Position numbers and translations under genes: made by a program. A stretch of DNA of 64,000 nt from DAOTXS01 sp034435055 (GTDB lineage: Bacteria > Chloroflexota > Anaerolineae > UBA4142), in the NCBI GenBank assembly GCA_034435055.1, contig DAOTXS010000087.1, forward strand, positions 62,001 to 126,000, written 5' to 3'. Below the pieces are notes generated by a model, which did no database searches, was not told the origin of the DNA, and saw only the letters and a list, made by a program, of their open reading frames with translations. Numbering within the stretch: position 1 is the first letter of the stretch; every line of letters starts with the position of its first letter. This document shows positions 16,112 to 25,695 of this stretch, piece after piece.

Positions 16112-16130
16112 TGTTATAATTATTCGCGTG
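16112..16130 (+). promoter_or_regulatory. Extended -10 promoter giving a leaderless message for the metallopeptidase
   Basis: TG-T-TATAAT (16112-16120) is a perfect extended -10, and the GTG start codon is at 16128, so transcription would begin at or next to the start codon. No Shine-Dalgarno is possible. Confidence 0.65.
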
Positions 16131-16496
16131 AACAAAAAACAATTTGAAGCAATCGTTGCTCAAGTCCTCGCTCAATTGCCCGCCCGTTTTCGCCAGCACA
16201 TTCACAATGTTGCCGTCGTCGTGCAAGACCGCGCCGACGAGGAAATCTTGGAACTTGCCGGCATCGACGACCCGATGGAGTTGTTCGGCTTTTACACCGG
16301 CATTCCGCTGACAGAACGTACCGCCGATTACGGACTTGTTCCCCCCGATGTGATTTACATTTTTCAACGCCCCATCGAAGCCGTTTGCGAGAACGACGAC
16401 CAAGTGCGCGCAGAAATTCGCAAGACCGTCTTGCACGAATTGGCGCACTATTTTGGCATCGACGAGGATCGCTTGGCAGGAACACGCGTCGAATGA
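16128..16496 (+). CDS. Zinicin-like metallopeptidase family protein
   Basis: 122 residues, the usual size for this small bacterial family (formerly DUF1025-type). The zinc site HELAH-x2-GID is near residue 103 in LHELAHYFGIDEDRL, with an upstream segment giving PDVIYIFQRPIE. The fold is a minimal zincin; physiological substrate unknown. It begins with GTG at 16128 directly after a perfect extended -10, so initiation is probably leaderless. A perfect palindrome follows the stop codon, before the M20 peptidase gene. Confidence 0.85.
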   Translation: MNKKQFEAIVAQVLAQLPARFRQHIHNVAVVVQDRADEEILELAGIDDPMELFGFYTGIPLTERTADYGLVPPDVIYIFQRPIEAVCENDDQVRAEIRKTVLHELAHYFGIDEDRLAGTRVE

Positions 16497-16500
16497 AACG

Positions 16501-16514
16501 TTCAAACGTTTGAA
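16501..16514. promoter_or_regulatory. Perfect 14-base palindrome TTCAAACGTTTGAA
   Basis: Self-complementary over all 14 bases, placed 25 bases before the GTG of the M20 peptidase gene and close to its Shine-Dalgarno. It may be a dimer-binding operator; no regulator assigned. Confidence 0.5.
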
Positions 16515-16538
16515 TGTCGCAACATTATTGGAGGAGTC

Positions 16539-17891
16539 GTGGATAAATTTCAAGAGTACGTCAACGCAAATCGTGAACGGTTTATCGCCGAGTTACAAGA
16601 TTTTTGCCAGCAACCCAGCGTCGCCGCGCAGAACTGGGGGATGCGCGAAATGGCGGACAAAGTGGTTGCGCGCTTGAAACAACTTGGCGCGGCAGTGCAG
16701 TTGATTCCCGTTGGCGACGGTGCGCCGGTTGTGTTTGCCGAAATCGGTAGCGGCGCGCGCACGTTGATGATGTACAATCACTATGACGTTCAGCCGCCCG
16801 AACCGCTGGAATTGTGGAACTCGCCGCCGTTCGATGCCGCGATTCGCGATGGCAAATTATTCGCGCGCGGCGTCGCAGACAACAAAGGCAATTTGGTTTG
16901 CCGCATTCACGCCGTCGAAGCTTATCTTGCCGCGTTGGGCAAACTGCCGTTAAAAATCAAATTCGTCGTCGAAGGCGAAGAGGAAATCGGGAGCATTCAC
17001 CTGCCGCAATTCGTCGATGAGCATCGCCCGTTATTGCAAGACGCGCACGGTTGTCTCTGGGAAGCCGGCTACAAAGACATCGATAATCGACCCGTGTTGT
17101 CGTGCGGCGTCAAAGGCATCGTCTACGTCGAACTGCACGCGCGCGGCGCGAACCGGGATTTGCATTCTGCGGCGGCGGCAATCGTGCCTAACCCGGCGTG
17201 GCGCTTGGTTTGGGCGCTCGCGACACTCAAAGATGAAAATGATAACGTCTTGATCGACGATTATCCGTCGCACGTGCGTCCGCCCACGGAGGCGGAAATG
17301 GATGCGCTCAAATCGATTCCGCGCGACGACGAAAAACTCAAAGCCGATTACGGCATCCCGGCTTTTATCCGGAATTTGAGCGGCATCGATTTACTGAAAA
17401 AGCATTTATACGAACCGACGGTCACAATTTGTGGAATGTACGCCGGCTACATCGGCGAAGGATCGAAAACAGTTCTGCCGAATCACGCGTTTGCCAAAAT
17501 CGATTTTCGGCTCGTACCAAATCTCACGCCGGAACTCGTCGTCGATTTGTTGCGCAAGCATCTGGATCGACGCGGCTTCAACGACATCGAAATCGCCTTG
17601 ACGGAAAACGGCGAACACGTCGCGCGCTCGCCGCTCGATTCGGCGATTGTGCGTTCAGCCATCGACGCGGCGCGCAGTGTGTACGCCACCGAGCCGATTG
17701 TGTATCCAACGATGGCGGGCAGTGGTCCGATGTATCCGTTGTGTCAGCAGTTGGGAATTCCGGCGGTGAGCGCGGGGTGCGGCTGGCACGATTCGCGCAG
17801 TCACGCGCCGAACGAAAACATTCGACTTGCGGATTATTTCGAAGGGATGTCTTTTGTCCGCGAATTGATCGACCGGTTTGCGGCAAATTAA
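16539..17891 (+). CDS. M20-family metallo-dipeptidase/carboxypeptidase
   Basis: 450 residues. It is a cytoplasmic dizinc peptidase that removes C-terminal residues or splits dipeptides. Seen: first metal motif MYNHYDVQP, bridging Asp in RGVADNKGN, catalytic Glu pair in VVEGEEEIGS, the lid/dimerisation domain with CGVKGIVYVELHARG, and a late His in SAGCGWHDSRSHAPNE. This is the full-length M20 subfamily A layout (DapE/PepV/CNDP-like). GTG 16539 is preceded by GGAGGAG. The gene ends in a shared bidirectional terminator facing the leftward operon. Confidence 0.93.
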   Translation: MDKFQEYVNANRERFIAELQDFCQQPSVAAQNWGMREMADKVVARLKQLGAAVQLIPVGDGAPVVFAEIGSGARTLMMYNHYDVQPPEPLELWNSPPFDAAIRDGKLFARGVADNKGNLVCRIHAVEAYLAALGKLPLKIKFVVEGEEEIGSIHLPQFVDEHRPLLQDAHGCLWEAGYKDIDNRPVLSCGVKGIVYVELHARGANRDLHSAAAAIVPNPAWRLVWALATLKDENDNVLIDDYPSHVRPPTEAEMDALKSIPRDDEKLKADYGIPAFIRNLSGIDLLKKHLYEPTVTICGMYAGYIGEGSKTVLPNHAFAKIDFRLVPNLTPELVVDLLRKHLDRRGFNDIEIALTENGEHVARSPLDSAIVRSAIDAARSVYATEPIVYPTMAGSGPMYPLCQQLGIPAVSAGCGWHDSRSHAPNENIRLADYFEGMSFVRELIDRFAAN

Positions 17892-17932
17892 AAACTTGGC
17901 GAAGGTTTGTGTGCAAACCTTCGCCAAGTTTT
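17891..17932. terminator. Bidirectional terminator between convergent genes
   Basis: Perfect 18-bp stem (17891-17908 with 17915-17932), six-base loop GTGTGC, with A-run on the left and T-run on the right. It serves both the M20 gene and the leftward HD-GYP gene ending at 17933. Confidence 0.95.
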
Positions 17933-20900
17933 TTACTCGCCGTGTTCTTTCGCGTGCTCTTGTTCGACGATGCGCAGAAATATGTTGACCAAGTGCGGAT
18001 CGAATTGCGAACCGGCGTGTCGTTTCAATTCTACAATGGCTTCTTGATGGGATCGCTTTTGTTTGTAAACTCTTCGGTCAATCATCGCGCCGTACGAATC
18101 GACGATGGTGAGGATGCGCGCGCCCAAGGGAATCACTTCGCCGGCGAGTCTGTCCGGATAACCTTTGCCGTCGTAGCGTTCGTGATGATGCCGGACAATT
18201 GCCGCTGCGCCGGCCAATCTGGGAAGCGGCGCAAGAATCTGCGAGCCAATGATTGGATGTTGATGCATGCGTTGCCATTCTGCTGGATCAAGTGCCGCCG
18301 GTTTTTTGAGAACGGCGTCTGGCACGCCAATCTTGCCGATGTCGTGGAGAATCGCACCGTAATGAATATCTTCAAGCGCGCGCGGACTCGATCCCAATTC
18401 ACGCCCCATTGCCATCGCATATTTGGCGAGCCGTTGAGAATGCACGTTCGTGTCCGAATCTTTGGCATCGACGGCGTTGGCGAGCGCAAGCACGGTTTGC
18501 AAGTACGCGTTCTCGAGTTCGTTGAACAATTGTGCGCGATGCAACGCACTCGCGGCTTGATCGCCGATGCTGTGTGCGAGCCGGACTTTGTCTTGCGACA
18601 GGGGTTCACGCGCCGGGTTGCGTTGTTCGCCCAAGGTTAGCAAGCCGATGCCTTGATTGCCGGCGCGCAGAGGAATGAGATACATGGTCTCAGCGAGATT
18701 CAAGAACAGGACGTTTCGCTCAACCGGGCTGAGTCGTGGATCAGCGTGGGTGATGACGATTGACTTGCCTGCGTCAAGCACCTGTTCGCAAAATTGAAAA
18801 TGAGCACTCGTCGCGCGCTGTCCCACTGCCAGTTCCGTTCCCAGCACGCGAATGGGGTGCGCGGCGCGAACCACATATTCGTCATTTTCTTTCAACAACA
18901 ATCGAGCAAAAGTGACATGCACCGTATGAACCGCGTGTTGCACAATCAGATCGACAATCGTATCGATCTGCGTGGCATTCGCCAATCCGCGCGATAAATC
19001 GTAGAGCGCGCTGAGTTCGTTACGGCGGGTTTGCTCGCCACGGAAGAGACGCGCGTTTTCCATTGCAATGGCTACGAGGTTGGCAATTTGCTGCAATACC
19101 GGCAGTTGTTGCGCATTGAAATTGGCGGCGCGATGACTGACCAGATTGAGCGCGCCAATCGAATGTTCGCCAACGAGGAGCGGCAGGTTGACGTGCGAAC
19201 GATAGCCGGCATCATACAGAATTTTTTCGGCGGGGAAATGAATTTTGGTGGACAAGTCGTCGGTCAGGTGTACGCGCCCAGCCAAAATATCGACGGCGGC
19301 GGCCGTTGCAGTAATGGGTAGCTGTGTGCCTTGCGCAAGTTCCGGGCGCGGCTGATCCAGTAACACCATCGTAAACGATTCTTGGCGGTCATCGAGCATT
19401 GCCAAGCTAATGCGATCGCAATCGACCAACATTTTCAGACCACGCACGACGGTGGGAAACGCCTGGTGGATATCGAGTGTGGCGTTGAGCGCGCGCGCGA
19501 TTTCGCTGACGATGCGTTGCTCTTGCGCCGAACGCCGGGTCTCCTCAAACAGATGCGCGTTGACAATCGCCGTTGACGCTTGCGCTGCTAAACCGTTCAA
19601 TAGATCGAGCTCGGTTTGCCCAAAGCCGGTGGGGGGAATGCGGTTGATCAAAACGACGCCCTGTAATCGTTCGGCGTGAATCAGCGGAACCGCCAAAATA
19701 CTCTCGTCTTCCTCTGGTGTGCCGGGCACATGCTTGACGCGGGAGTCTTGAGTTGTGTGATTGATAATGGCGGGCTGGCGATGTTGCGCCACCCAGCCCA
19801 CCACCCCTTCGCCGGGCTTGAGTGTCAGCGATAATCGTTCGGTGGTGTATTCTCCCAGCGCGACGATGGGACGGAGGAGACTGGCTGTTTCGTCGAACAA
19901 AAAGAGTGTGGCTTCGGTGGCGCGGAGCAGGTCGCGGGCTTGTTCGGCGATGGCGGTGAGCACCGTTTCCAAATCGAGCGATGCCGAAATACTGTTGGAG
20001 GTTTGGAGGAGCGCTTCCAATTCTTTGGTGCGGCGTTGCAGTGCCTGTTCGGCTTGATTGCGCGCAAAGGCATCCAGCTTCTGCGCAGTAATGTCGATAG
20101 CGGTGCAGTCAAAGTATGTGGGTTTGCCATCTTGATAAACAACGTGAGCATTGACCAGTACCCAAATGGGCGTGCCGTCTTTTCGGCGCAAGTTTTGTTC
20201 GAGGTTGGCAACATAGCCGTCGCGCACGACGCGATCCGAAAATTCCTTGCGTTGGCTGGGGTCGATGTATAAATCAGAAACATGATGGTCTTGCAGTTCT
20301 TCTAGCGATTCATAACCAAACATTCTCAAGTATGCCGGATTCACCAGAACAAATTCACCCTGCGGTCCCGGCGTTACTCGATAAACTGCAATCGGCAGAT
20401 TCTCAACGAGCGAACGAAAGCGTTGTTCCGATTCTTGGATGGCGTGATGCAGGTGTGAATTTACAATCGCGATGGCGGCTTGATCGCCTAAAAGTTGGAG
20501 CACGCTTAACTCTTCGGAAGTGAATGGACGCGGGGTGGCATAGGCGACGTTCATCACCCCTACCACGCGGTCGCCAACTTTTAGTGGCAGTCCGACGATT
20601 GCGCCGTCCACCACGTCTTGAGCATTCATGAAAAAAGGATGCGTGCTCATATCGGGCACGACAATTGTTTTGCCCTCTCGCGCAACCATGTACGTCAAGC
20701 CGGCGTTCTGTGGAGACGCCCACTCTTCATTGCGCTGTCTATCTGTCCACAAGGATGCGCCCAATGTCAGGTGATCATTTTCGTACAGATAGATGTGGGT
20801 GTGGTGCGCATTGGGATTAAGCCGCAGAATATTCTCCGCGACGGATTGTAAGACGATGGATGGATCAAGACTCGAAGTCAAACTAAGACTGGCTTGGCGA

Positions 20901-23407
20901 ACGGCTTCCAATTCGGCGGCGCGTTGTTGCGCCGATTCAAATAGCCGTGCGCTATGAACGAGCCCGGCGGCTTGCGAAGCAAGCATAGACAAGAGTCGTG
21001 CGTCATTTTCGGTAAACTTGTGAGCCAGATTGTTAATTTCCTGTACCACTAGCACGCCGATCAAGGTACCGCGATAAATCATCGGAACTTCGACGACAGC
21101 AGTTATCGGCGTGCCCTCATATTTCGGTGAGCGTCCATTCCAATTTCGATAATCATCGATAATCAATGGTTCGCGGGTTTGCGCAACGCGCCCGGCCATA
21201 CCTTCGCCCAACGCCAAACGTGTGCCGATGGGGGTCGAAGGGTGAGTATCGACAACCACTTCCAACTCTTGGCGTGCTTCGTCGTACAAATACATACCAC
21301 CGCTAGCGCCGCGTAATAATTTGATCGCCCGTTCGACAATCGTGTGCAAGAGTGTTTCCAAATCTTGCACCCCAGCCAAATCGTGCATCGTCTCGTAAAG
21401 CGAAGAAAATTCTTCGGCGCGGCTATGCACCTCTTCGAACAGGCGCGCATTTTCAATGGCGATGGCGGCTTGATCGGCAAATGCCAGAACCGTCTGCGCG
21501 ATCTGTTCGTTGTACGCATTCGGTCGGCGGTTATCGACATTTAGCACGCCGATCATTTTCCCTTTGACGATCAAAGGTGCCCCGATCCAAGAGCGGATGT
21601 GTTCGCTCCCAGCCGCCGGAATCCACCGAGGGTCGGTTTGCGTATCCGGGATGACGACGGCTTGCAAAGGGGAATATTTTCTACTGATGGTAGCGGCGCT
21701 CACATTGCGCGCGATCTGCCGCGCTTTTTCCAAATCCTCGAATCCGCGGCCGGCAATCAAGTCAAGTCTCTCGTCAGCATCCAAAAGCTGGATCGAAATG
21801 CTATCGTACTGTACCACGCGCCCCAGCAGATCGAGAATACGTTCCAGGACCTCGTTCAATCCCATTTCAGCGGTCAGGAGTTTGCCGATTTCCTGCAAAG
21901 TCTGGGCAAGCAATAATTGCGCGCGTTCGGCTTCAAGCAGACGCGCGTTTTCAATAGCAATTGCCGCTTGATGCGCGATGCCGGTTAAAAGCTCAAGATG
22001 TTCCGAGGTATAGGCGTTGAATTGATAGCTTTGTGCCGATATCGCTCCAATAATTTTGTCGCCGACGATGAGCGGCGCATACAGCAATGCGGCAGAACGC
22101 TTGGCGGTGTTGCCAATCAATTGTTCTGGGCTGGTCGTCATCTCGGCTGGAGTGCGGTTGAGCAACGAGGGTTTGCCGTTCAAAATGGCTTGTCCCACCA
22201 GATCGGCTGGATTCAACGGAATCGTCGATGGGCGATACAACTTGCCCTCGTCGTATAACAACGGAAGGTTGACCCGCCCGGTTGCCGGATCGTATAGCCC
22301 GACGAAAAACGCATCGAGCGGGATAATCCGCCGCGTTTGCTCGTAGATGATCTGAAAAACCGTGTCAAGCGATTGTAGACCGGATACCGCCCGGCTAATT
22401 TCGTTCAGCGTGGATAATTGAATGGCGCGTGCGCGCGTTTCTGCAATCAATTGCTCTTGCGAAGCGGTAACTTGTTGCAGCGCAGTGACTTTATCCTGCA
22501 AAGCGTCGGCTATTTGTTTAGTGTGGGTGATGTCACGCAAGATCCCTTCGACCGCAATTAATTTGCCGGCGGCGTCGTAAATCGGAACGTTATGCGATTC
22601 CAACCAAAGCAGTCGACCGTCTTTGTGACGCCATCGGCAAACCACCGGCGTTTGGCGAATCTGTTGCTTGCGGAAAATGGCTAGGAACGCCTCGCGATCT
22701 TCAGGATGCATCCGCTTGACTACCAGATTAGGGGAAGCATAAATTTCGGCGGACGTAAAACCGGTAATTTTTTCCGCGGCGGAATTGACGTACTCAAAGC
22801 CCCGTGGCGGCGTCAAGCGATAGTTAAAGACCATGTCTTGCGCTTGCTCTGCCATCCGGCTAAACCGATTTTCGCTTTCGGTCAGTTTGTTGGCGGTGGT
22901 TCGTGCGAGTGATTGTTGTTGCCGCATCACAGCGGCAAGCGTTCCGCTGAAGAATGCAAATACCACCATAACCACTGCCACAAGCAAATGTTCGCCAAAA
23001 TCGGTCGCGAGTCCGCCGTTCCATCCTTGGACCAACAAATATGCCAGTGCAGTCAGTATGCCGTCCAAGTATGCCCATCTGACGCCAACAATCAACGCCG
23101 CGCTCAGGGGAATGACAAAATAAAAAGTCCAGATGAGATTGACGTGGTCATACAAAATGCCAAAGGCAACCGTTACCACCAGGATGTTCAACGGTTGAAT
23201 GATCGGCGCAAGTTTTTCCCAACCCCACCGTGCGGCGGCGCGATTTGAAACAACGGCATAGACCGTGCCGCCAACGATCAACCAAATAAAATCTGTCCGC
23301 TGGCTCGGCGGCAGATTCAACGCCGGAAAAGCCAACAGCACGGCGAGAACCATAAAGAACACGCCGGCTAGCAAAACCAAATTACTCGATGGAAATTTCT
23401 GGGACAT
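17933..23407 (-). CDS. Giant multi-sensor HD-GYP c-di-GMP phosphodiesterase (TM, 2 PAS, 7 GAF, HD-GYP)
   Basis: 1,824 residues. Five or six N-terminal membrane spans (about 8-160), PAS 1 (about 175-300), coiled coil, GAF 1-4 (about 335-490, 500-660, 675-830, 840-1000), PAS 2 (about 1010-1130), GAF 5-7 (about 1150-1295, 1310-1465, 1475-1620), then HD-GYP (about 1630-1815) with ILHDIGKIGVP, RHHHERYDG and KGYPDRL. The GAF borders show repeated QAAIAIENARLFE helices. The output should be hydrolysis of c-di-GMP, gated by several ligands or by GAF-mediated oligomerisation. Its ATG overlaps the uvrD stop (TAATG), so it is the third gene of a maf-uvrD operon, an odd association. The catalytic residues appear complete. 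Confidence 0.94.
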   Translation of the reverse strand: MSQKFPSSNLVLLAGVFFMVLAVLLAFPALNLPPSQRTDFIWLIVGGTVYAVVSNRAAARWGWEKLAPIIQPLNILVVTVAFGILYDHVNLIWTFYFVIPLSAALIVGVRWAYLDGILTALAYLLVQGWNGGLATDFGEHLLVAVVMVVFAFFSGTLAAVMRQQQSLARTTANKLTESENRFSRMAEQAQDMVFNYRLTPPRGFEYVNSAAEKITGFTSAEIYASPNLVVKRMHPEDREAFLAIFRKQQIRQTPVVCRWRHKDGRLLWLESHNVPIYDAAGKLIAVEGILRDITHTKQIADALQDKVTALQQVTASQEQLIAETRARAIQLSTLNEISRAVSGLQSLDTVFQIIYEQTRRIIPLDAFFVGLYDPATGRVNLPLLYDEGKLYRPSTIPLNPADLVGQAILNGKPSLLNRTPAEMTTSPEQLIGNTAKRSAALLYAPLIVGDKIIGAISAQSYQFNAYTSEHLELLTGIAHQAAIAIENARLLEAERAQLLLAQTLQEIGKLLTAEMGLNEVLERILDLLGRVVQYDSISIQLLDADERLDLIAGRGFEDLEKARQIARNVSAATISRKYSPLQAVVIPDTQTDPRWIPAAGSEHIRSWIGAPLIVKGKMIGVLNVDNRRPNAYNEQIAQTVLAFADQAAIAIENARLFEEVHSRAEEFSSLYETMHDLAGVQDLETLLHTIVERAIKLLRGASGGMYLYDEARQELEVVVDTHPSTPIGTRLALGEGMAGRVAQTREPLIIDDYRNWNGRSPKYEGTPITAVVEVPMIYRGTLIGVLVVQEINNLAHKFTENDARLLSMLASQAAGLVHSARLFESAQQRAAELEAVRQASLSLTSSLDPSIVLQSVAENILRLNPNAHHTHIYLYENDHLTLGASLWTDRQRNEEWASPQNAGLTYMVAREGKTIVVPDMSTHPFFMNAQDVVDGAIVGLPLKVGDRVVGVMNVAYATPRPFTSEELSVLQLLGDQAAIAIVNSHLHHAIQESEQRFRSLVENLPIAVYRVTPGPQGEFVLVNPAYLRMFGYESLEELQDHHVSDLYIDPSQRKEFSDRVVRDGYVANLEQNLRRKDGTPIWVLVNAHVVYQDGKPTYFDCTAIDITAQKLDAFARNQAEQALQRRTKELEALLQTSNSISASLDLETVLTAIAEQARDLLRATEATLFLFDETASLLRPIVALGEYTTERLSLTLKPGEGVVGWVAQHRQPAIINHTTQDSRVKHVPGTPEEDESILAVPLIHAERLQGVVLINRIPPTGFGQTELDLLNGLAAQASTAIVNAHLFEETRRSAQEQRIVSEIARALNATLDIHQAFPTVVRGLKMLVDCDRISLAMLDDRQESFTMVLLDQPRPELAQGTQLPITATAAAVDILAGRVHLTDDLSTKIHFPAEKILYDAGYRSHVNLPLLVGEHSIGALNLVSHRAANFNAQQLPVLQQIANLVAIAMENARLFRGEQTRRNELSALYDLSRGLANATQIDTIVDLIVQHAVHTVHVTFARLLLKENDEYVVRAAHPIRVLGTELAVGQRATSAHFQFCEQVLDAGKSIVITHADPRLSPVERNVLFLNLAETMYLIPLRAGNQGIGLLTLGEQRNPAREPLSQDKVRLAHSIGDQAASALHRAQLFNELENAYLQTVLALANAVDAKDSDTNVHSQRLAKYAMAMGRELGSSPRALEDIHYGAILHDIGKIGVPDAVLKKPAALDPAEWQRMHQHPIIGSQILAPLPRLAGAAAIVRHHHERYDGKGYPDRLAGEVIPLGARILTIVDSYGAMIDRRVYKQKRSHQEAIVELKRHAGSQFDPHLVNIFLRIVEQEHAKEHGE

Positions 23408-25695
23408 TATTTTTTCCGCAAGTTTGCGTAACGCGCAATTAATCGTTTCACCCCGATGCCGGCGAACGCGATTTGCACTTCTTCATCCGTCCCCACCATC
23501 TTGCTCGCTACGACGACACCGTCGCCGAAACTGGGGTGGCTTACTTTGTCGCCGGCGTTGAATTGACGATGTTCGATTTCCGATTTCCGATGCTCGGATT
23601 TCGAGCGCCGGCTTGCCAGTGCTGGCTTGGCAGATCGATGAGCGGATGTTTCAGCAGCGTCTGCGTCGATGTCGTTATGGCGATAAGATGAATGACGCAA
23701 AGCCGGTTTTGTGTTCCCGGTTATAAGATGACGCGGAATATCGGCTAAATACCGCGAGGGTTCGCTCGGTTCGGCATTGCCATAAAACGCGCGGCGAAAC
23801 GTCCGAAGCAAATACAATCTTTCCTTGGCGCGCGTGATGCCCACGTAACACAAGCGGCGTTCTTCTTCCATTTGCGCCGGCTCGTCGAACGAACGCGAGT
23901 GCGGGAACAAACCTTCTTCCAACCCAACGATGAACACCACGCGAAATTCCAAACCCTTGGCGGTGTGCAACGTCATCAACGTTGGCGCGTTCACGTCGTC
24001 GCGCATCGTGTCGATGTCTGCGATCAACGCGGCTTCTTCAAGAAATTGTGTGAGCGTGGTGTCCGCCGTGCCGCCCGAATATTTTTTGGTCGCGTTCAAC
24101 AACTCGCGCACATTGTCCCAACGTTCTTCGCCTTCGCGCGTGCCATCGACGAGGTAATCTGCGTACGCTGTCTTTTGCAAAACAAATTCCGTCAGTTTGG
24201 TCAGCTGCTGGTCAGTTCTCGCCGCACGCAGTTCATCGATCAAGTTTACAAACACGACGAGCGATTTGCGTGCACGATTGTCAAAGGCATCGGCGGGGAT
24301 AGACCGAAGACCGGGGACGGACGACGGAGGTTTTTTATCTTCGGTCTTCGGTCTTCGGTCGTCGGTCGCTTTCAGCATTTGCAATACTTGGTACGGTGAC
24401 GCGTTCAGTTTTTCTGACCAGCGCGCCAGATTGTCCATCGTATTCTTGCCGATGCCGCGCGGCGGCACGTTCAGGACGCGATTGAACGCCACGCTGTCGT
24501 CCGGATTGGCGATGAGACGCAAGTACGCCAAAATATCTTTGACTTCGCGGCGCTGATAAAACCGCAACGAGCCGACAAGTTGATACGGCATTCCGCGCCG
24601 CGTGAACGCTGACTCGATCACGCGCGATTGAAAGTTGGTACGATAGAACACCGCACAATCGCGCGGCGAATACCCTTGCTTGGCGAGGCGCGCAATTTCA
24701 TCGACGACGAAACTGGCTTCTTCGTCCTGATCGTACGCTTCGAGAATGGTGATTGGAATGCCTTTGGGATTTTCGGTCCACAATTCCTTTTCATGGCGCG
24801 TGGGATTTTTCTTGATGACCGCTTGCGCAACATCGAGAATCGTTTGCGTCGAGCGATAATTTTGCTCCAGCAAGCGTACTTGCGCGTTGGGGAAATCTTG
24901 CGAAAAGCGCAATACGTTGCGATAGTCCGCGCCGCGCCAACCATAAATGCTTTGATCCTCATCGCCCACGCAGAACAAATTTTGATACTTGTCCGCGAGC
25001 AGTTTCATCAACTCGTACTGCGCAATGTTCGTGTCTTGAAATTCATCGACGTGCAAATAGCGATAACGTTCTTGATACCGGCTCAACACATCCGAATGAT
25101 CGCGCAAGAGGCGGACAGTGGCCATCAGCAAATCGTCAAAATCGGCGGCGTTGTTCGCGGACAACAATTGTTGATAGCGTTTGTATACACGCCCCACAAC
25201 TTCGTGCCAGTACGACGCCGGCACGTACGCGTCCGGCTCGATCAACTCATTTTTCGCTTTGCCGATTGCGCCCAACACCGCGCCGGGTCTGTACTTTTTA
25301 TCGTCGAGGTTCATCTCGCGGAGGATTTGTTTCATCAGCGCGTTTTGATCATCGTCGTCGTAAATGACAAAACCACGACTCAAACCGATGCGTTCGCCGT
25401 CGCGCCGGAGAAAGCGCGCGCACGTCGCGTGAAACGTGCCGATGGTCAAATCTTGCGTGCGCGCCTCACCAACGATTTTCACCAATCGTTCGCGCATTTC
25501 GCGTGCCGCTTTGTTCGTGAATGTGACAGCGAGAATGTTGTACGGCGCAATGCGACATTCGCCGATGAGGTACGCGACGCGATGAGTGAGCACGCGCGTC
25601 TTGCCGCTTCCCGGTCCTGCTAAAACCAGCACCGGACCGTCGATGATTTTTACCGCTTCTTGTTGGACGGGATTGAGAGATGACAGAATGTCCAT
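23407..25695 (-). CDS. pcrA: UvrD/PcrA-type superfamily 1 DNA helicase
   Basis: 762 residues from ATG 25695 (a TTG two codons earlier, at 25701, is also open). It is a 3'-5' helicase for repair and replication restart. Seen: Q motif LNPVQQEAV, Walker A AGPGSGKT, motif II DEFQDTN, motif III GDEDQSIYGWRGAD, motif V LMTLHTAKGLEF, motif VI YVGITRAKERLYL, and a C-terminal Tudor-like domain after GDKVSHPSFGDG. Two low-complexity insertions interrupt it: residues about 443-466, which match a DNA repeat at 24300-24367, and a linker rich in SEHRKSE units near residue 705. The start overlaps the maf stop (TGATG). Sequence identity choice between UvrD and PcrA is by size and Gram-positive-like motifs only. 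Confidence 0.94.
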   Translation of the reverse strand: MDILSSLNPVQQEAVKIIDGPVLVLAGPGSGKTRVLTHRVAYLIGECRIAPYNILAVTFTNKAAREMRERLVKIVGEARTQDLTIGTFHATCARFLRRDGERIGLSRGFVIYDDDDQNALMKQILREMNLDDKKYRPGAVLGAIGKAKNELIEPDAYVPASYWHEVVGRVYKRYQQLLSANNAADFDDLLMATVRLLRDHSDVLSRYQERYRYLHVDEFQDTNIAQYELMKLLADKYQNLFCVGDEDQSIYGWRGADYRNVLRFSQDFPNAQVRLLEQNYRSTQTILDVAQAVIKKNPTRHEKELWTENPKGIPITILEAYDQDEEASFVVDEIARLAKQGYSPRDCAVFYRTNFQSRVIESAFTRRGMPYQLVGSLRFYQRREVKDILAYLRLIANPDDSVAFNRVLNVPPRGIGKNTMDNLARWSEKLNASPYQVLQMLKATDDRRPKTEDKKPPSSVPGLRSIPADAFDNRARKSLVVFVNLIDELRAARTDQQLTKLTEFVLQKTAYADYLVDGTREGEERWDNVRELLNATKKYSGGTADTTLTQFLEEAALIADIDTMRDDVNAPTLMTLHTAKGLEFRVVFIVGLEEGLFPHSRSFDEPAQMEEERRLCYVGITRAKERLYLLRTFRRAFYGNAEPSEPSRYLADIPRHLITGNTKPALRHSSYRHNDIDADAAETSAHRSAKPALASRRSKSEHRKSEIEHRQFNAGDKVSHPSFGDGVVVASKMVGTDEEVQIAFAGIGVKRLIARYANLRKK
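23570..23625. repeat. Simple-sequence stretch encoding the UvrD C-terminal linker
   Basis: Near-repeats of CGATTTC and CGATGCTCGG (for example GATTTCCGATTTCCGATG) encode RRSKSEHRKSEIEHR just before the Tudor-like domain. It looks like a repeat tolerated in a flexible linker. Confidence 0.5.
24300..24367. repeat. Palindromic interspersed repeat inserted in frame in uvrD/pcrA
   Basis: Tandem GGTCTTCGGTC units on one side and GACCGAAGACCGGGGACGG on the other form inverted arms around CGGAGGTTTTTTATC. On the coding strand it reads through as TDDRRPKTEDKKPP and following residues, a hydrophilic insert between helicase motifs. GTCTTCGGTCTTC-type repeats are normally intergenic. Confidence 0.7.

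Noticed and set aside
17429..18640. Long open frame (403 codons) on the plus strand across the M20 and HD-GYP genes
   Set aside because: It crosses a perfect bidirectional terminator and two well-supported genes, and its composition is Arg/Cys-rich antisense shadow sequence.
24628..25623. 331-codon open frame antisense to uvrD/pcrA
   Set aside because: It lies entirely opposite a helicase with all motifs intact; no ribosome site or recognisable domain.
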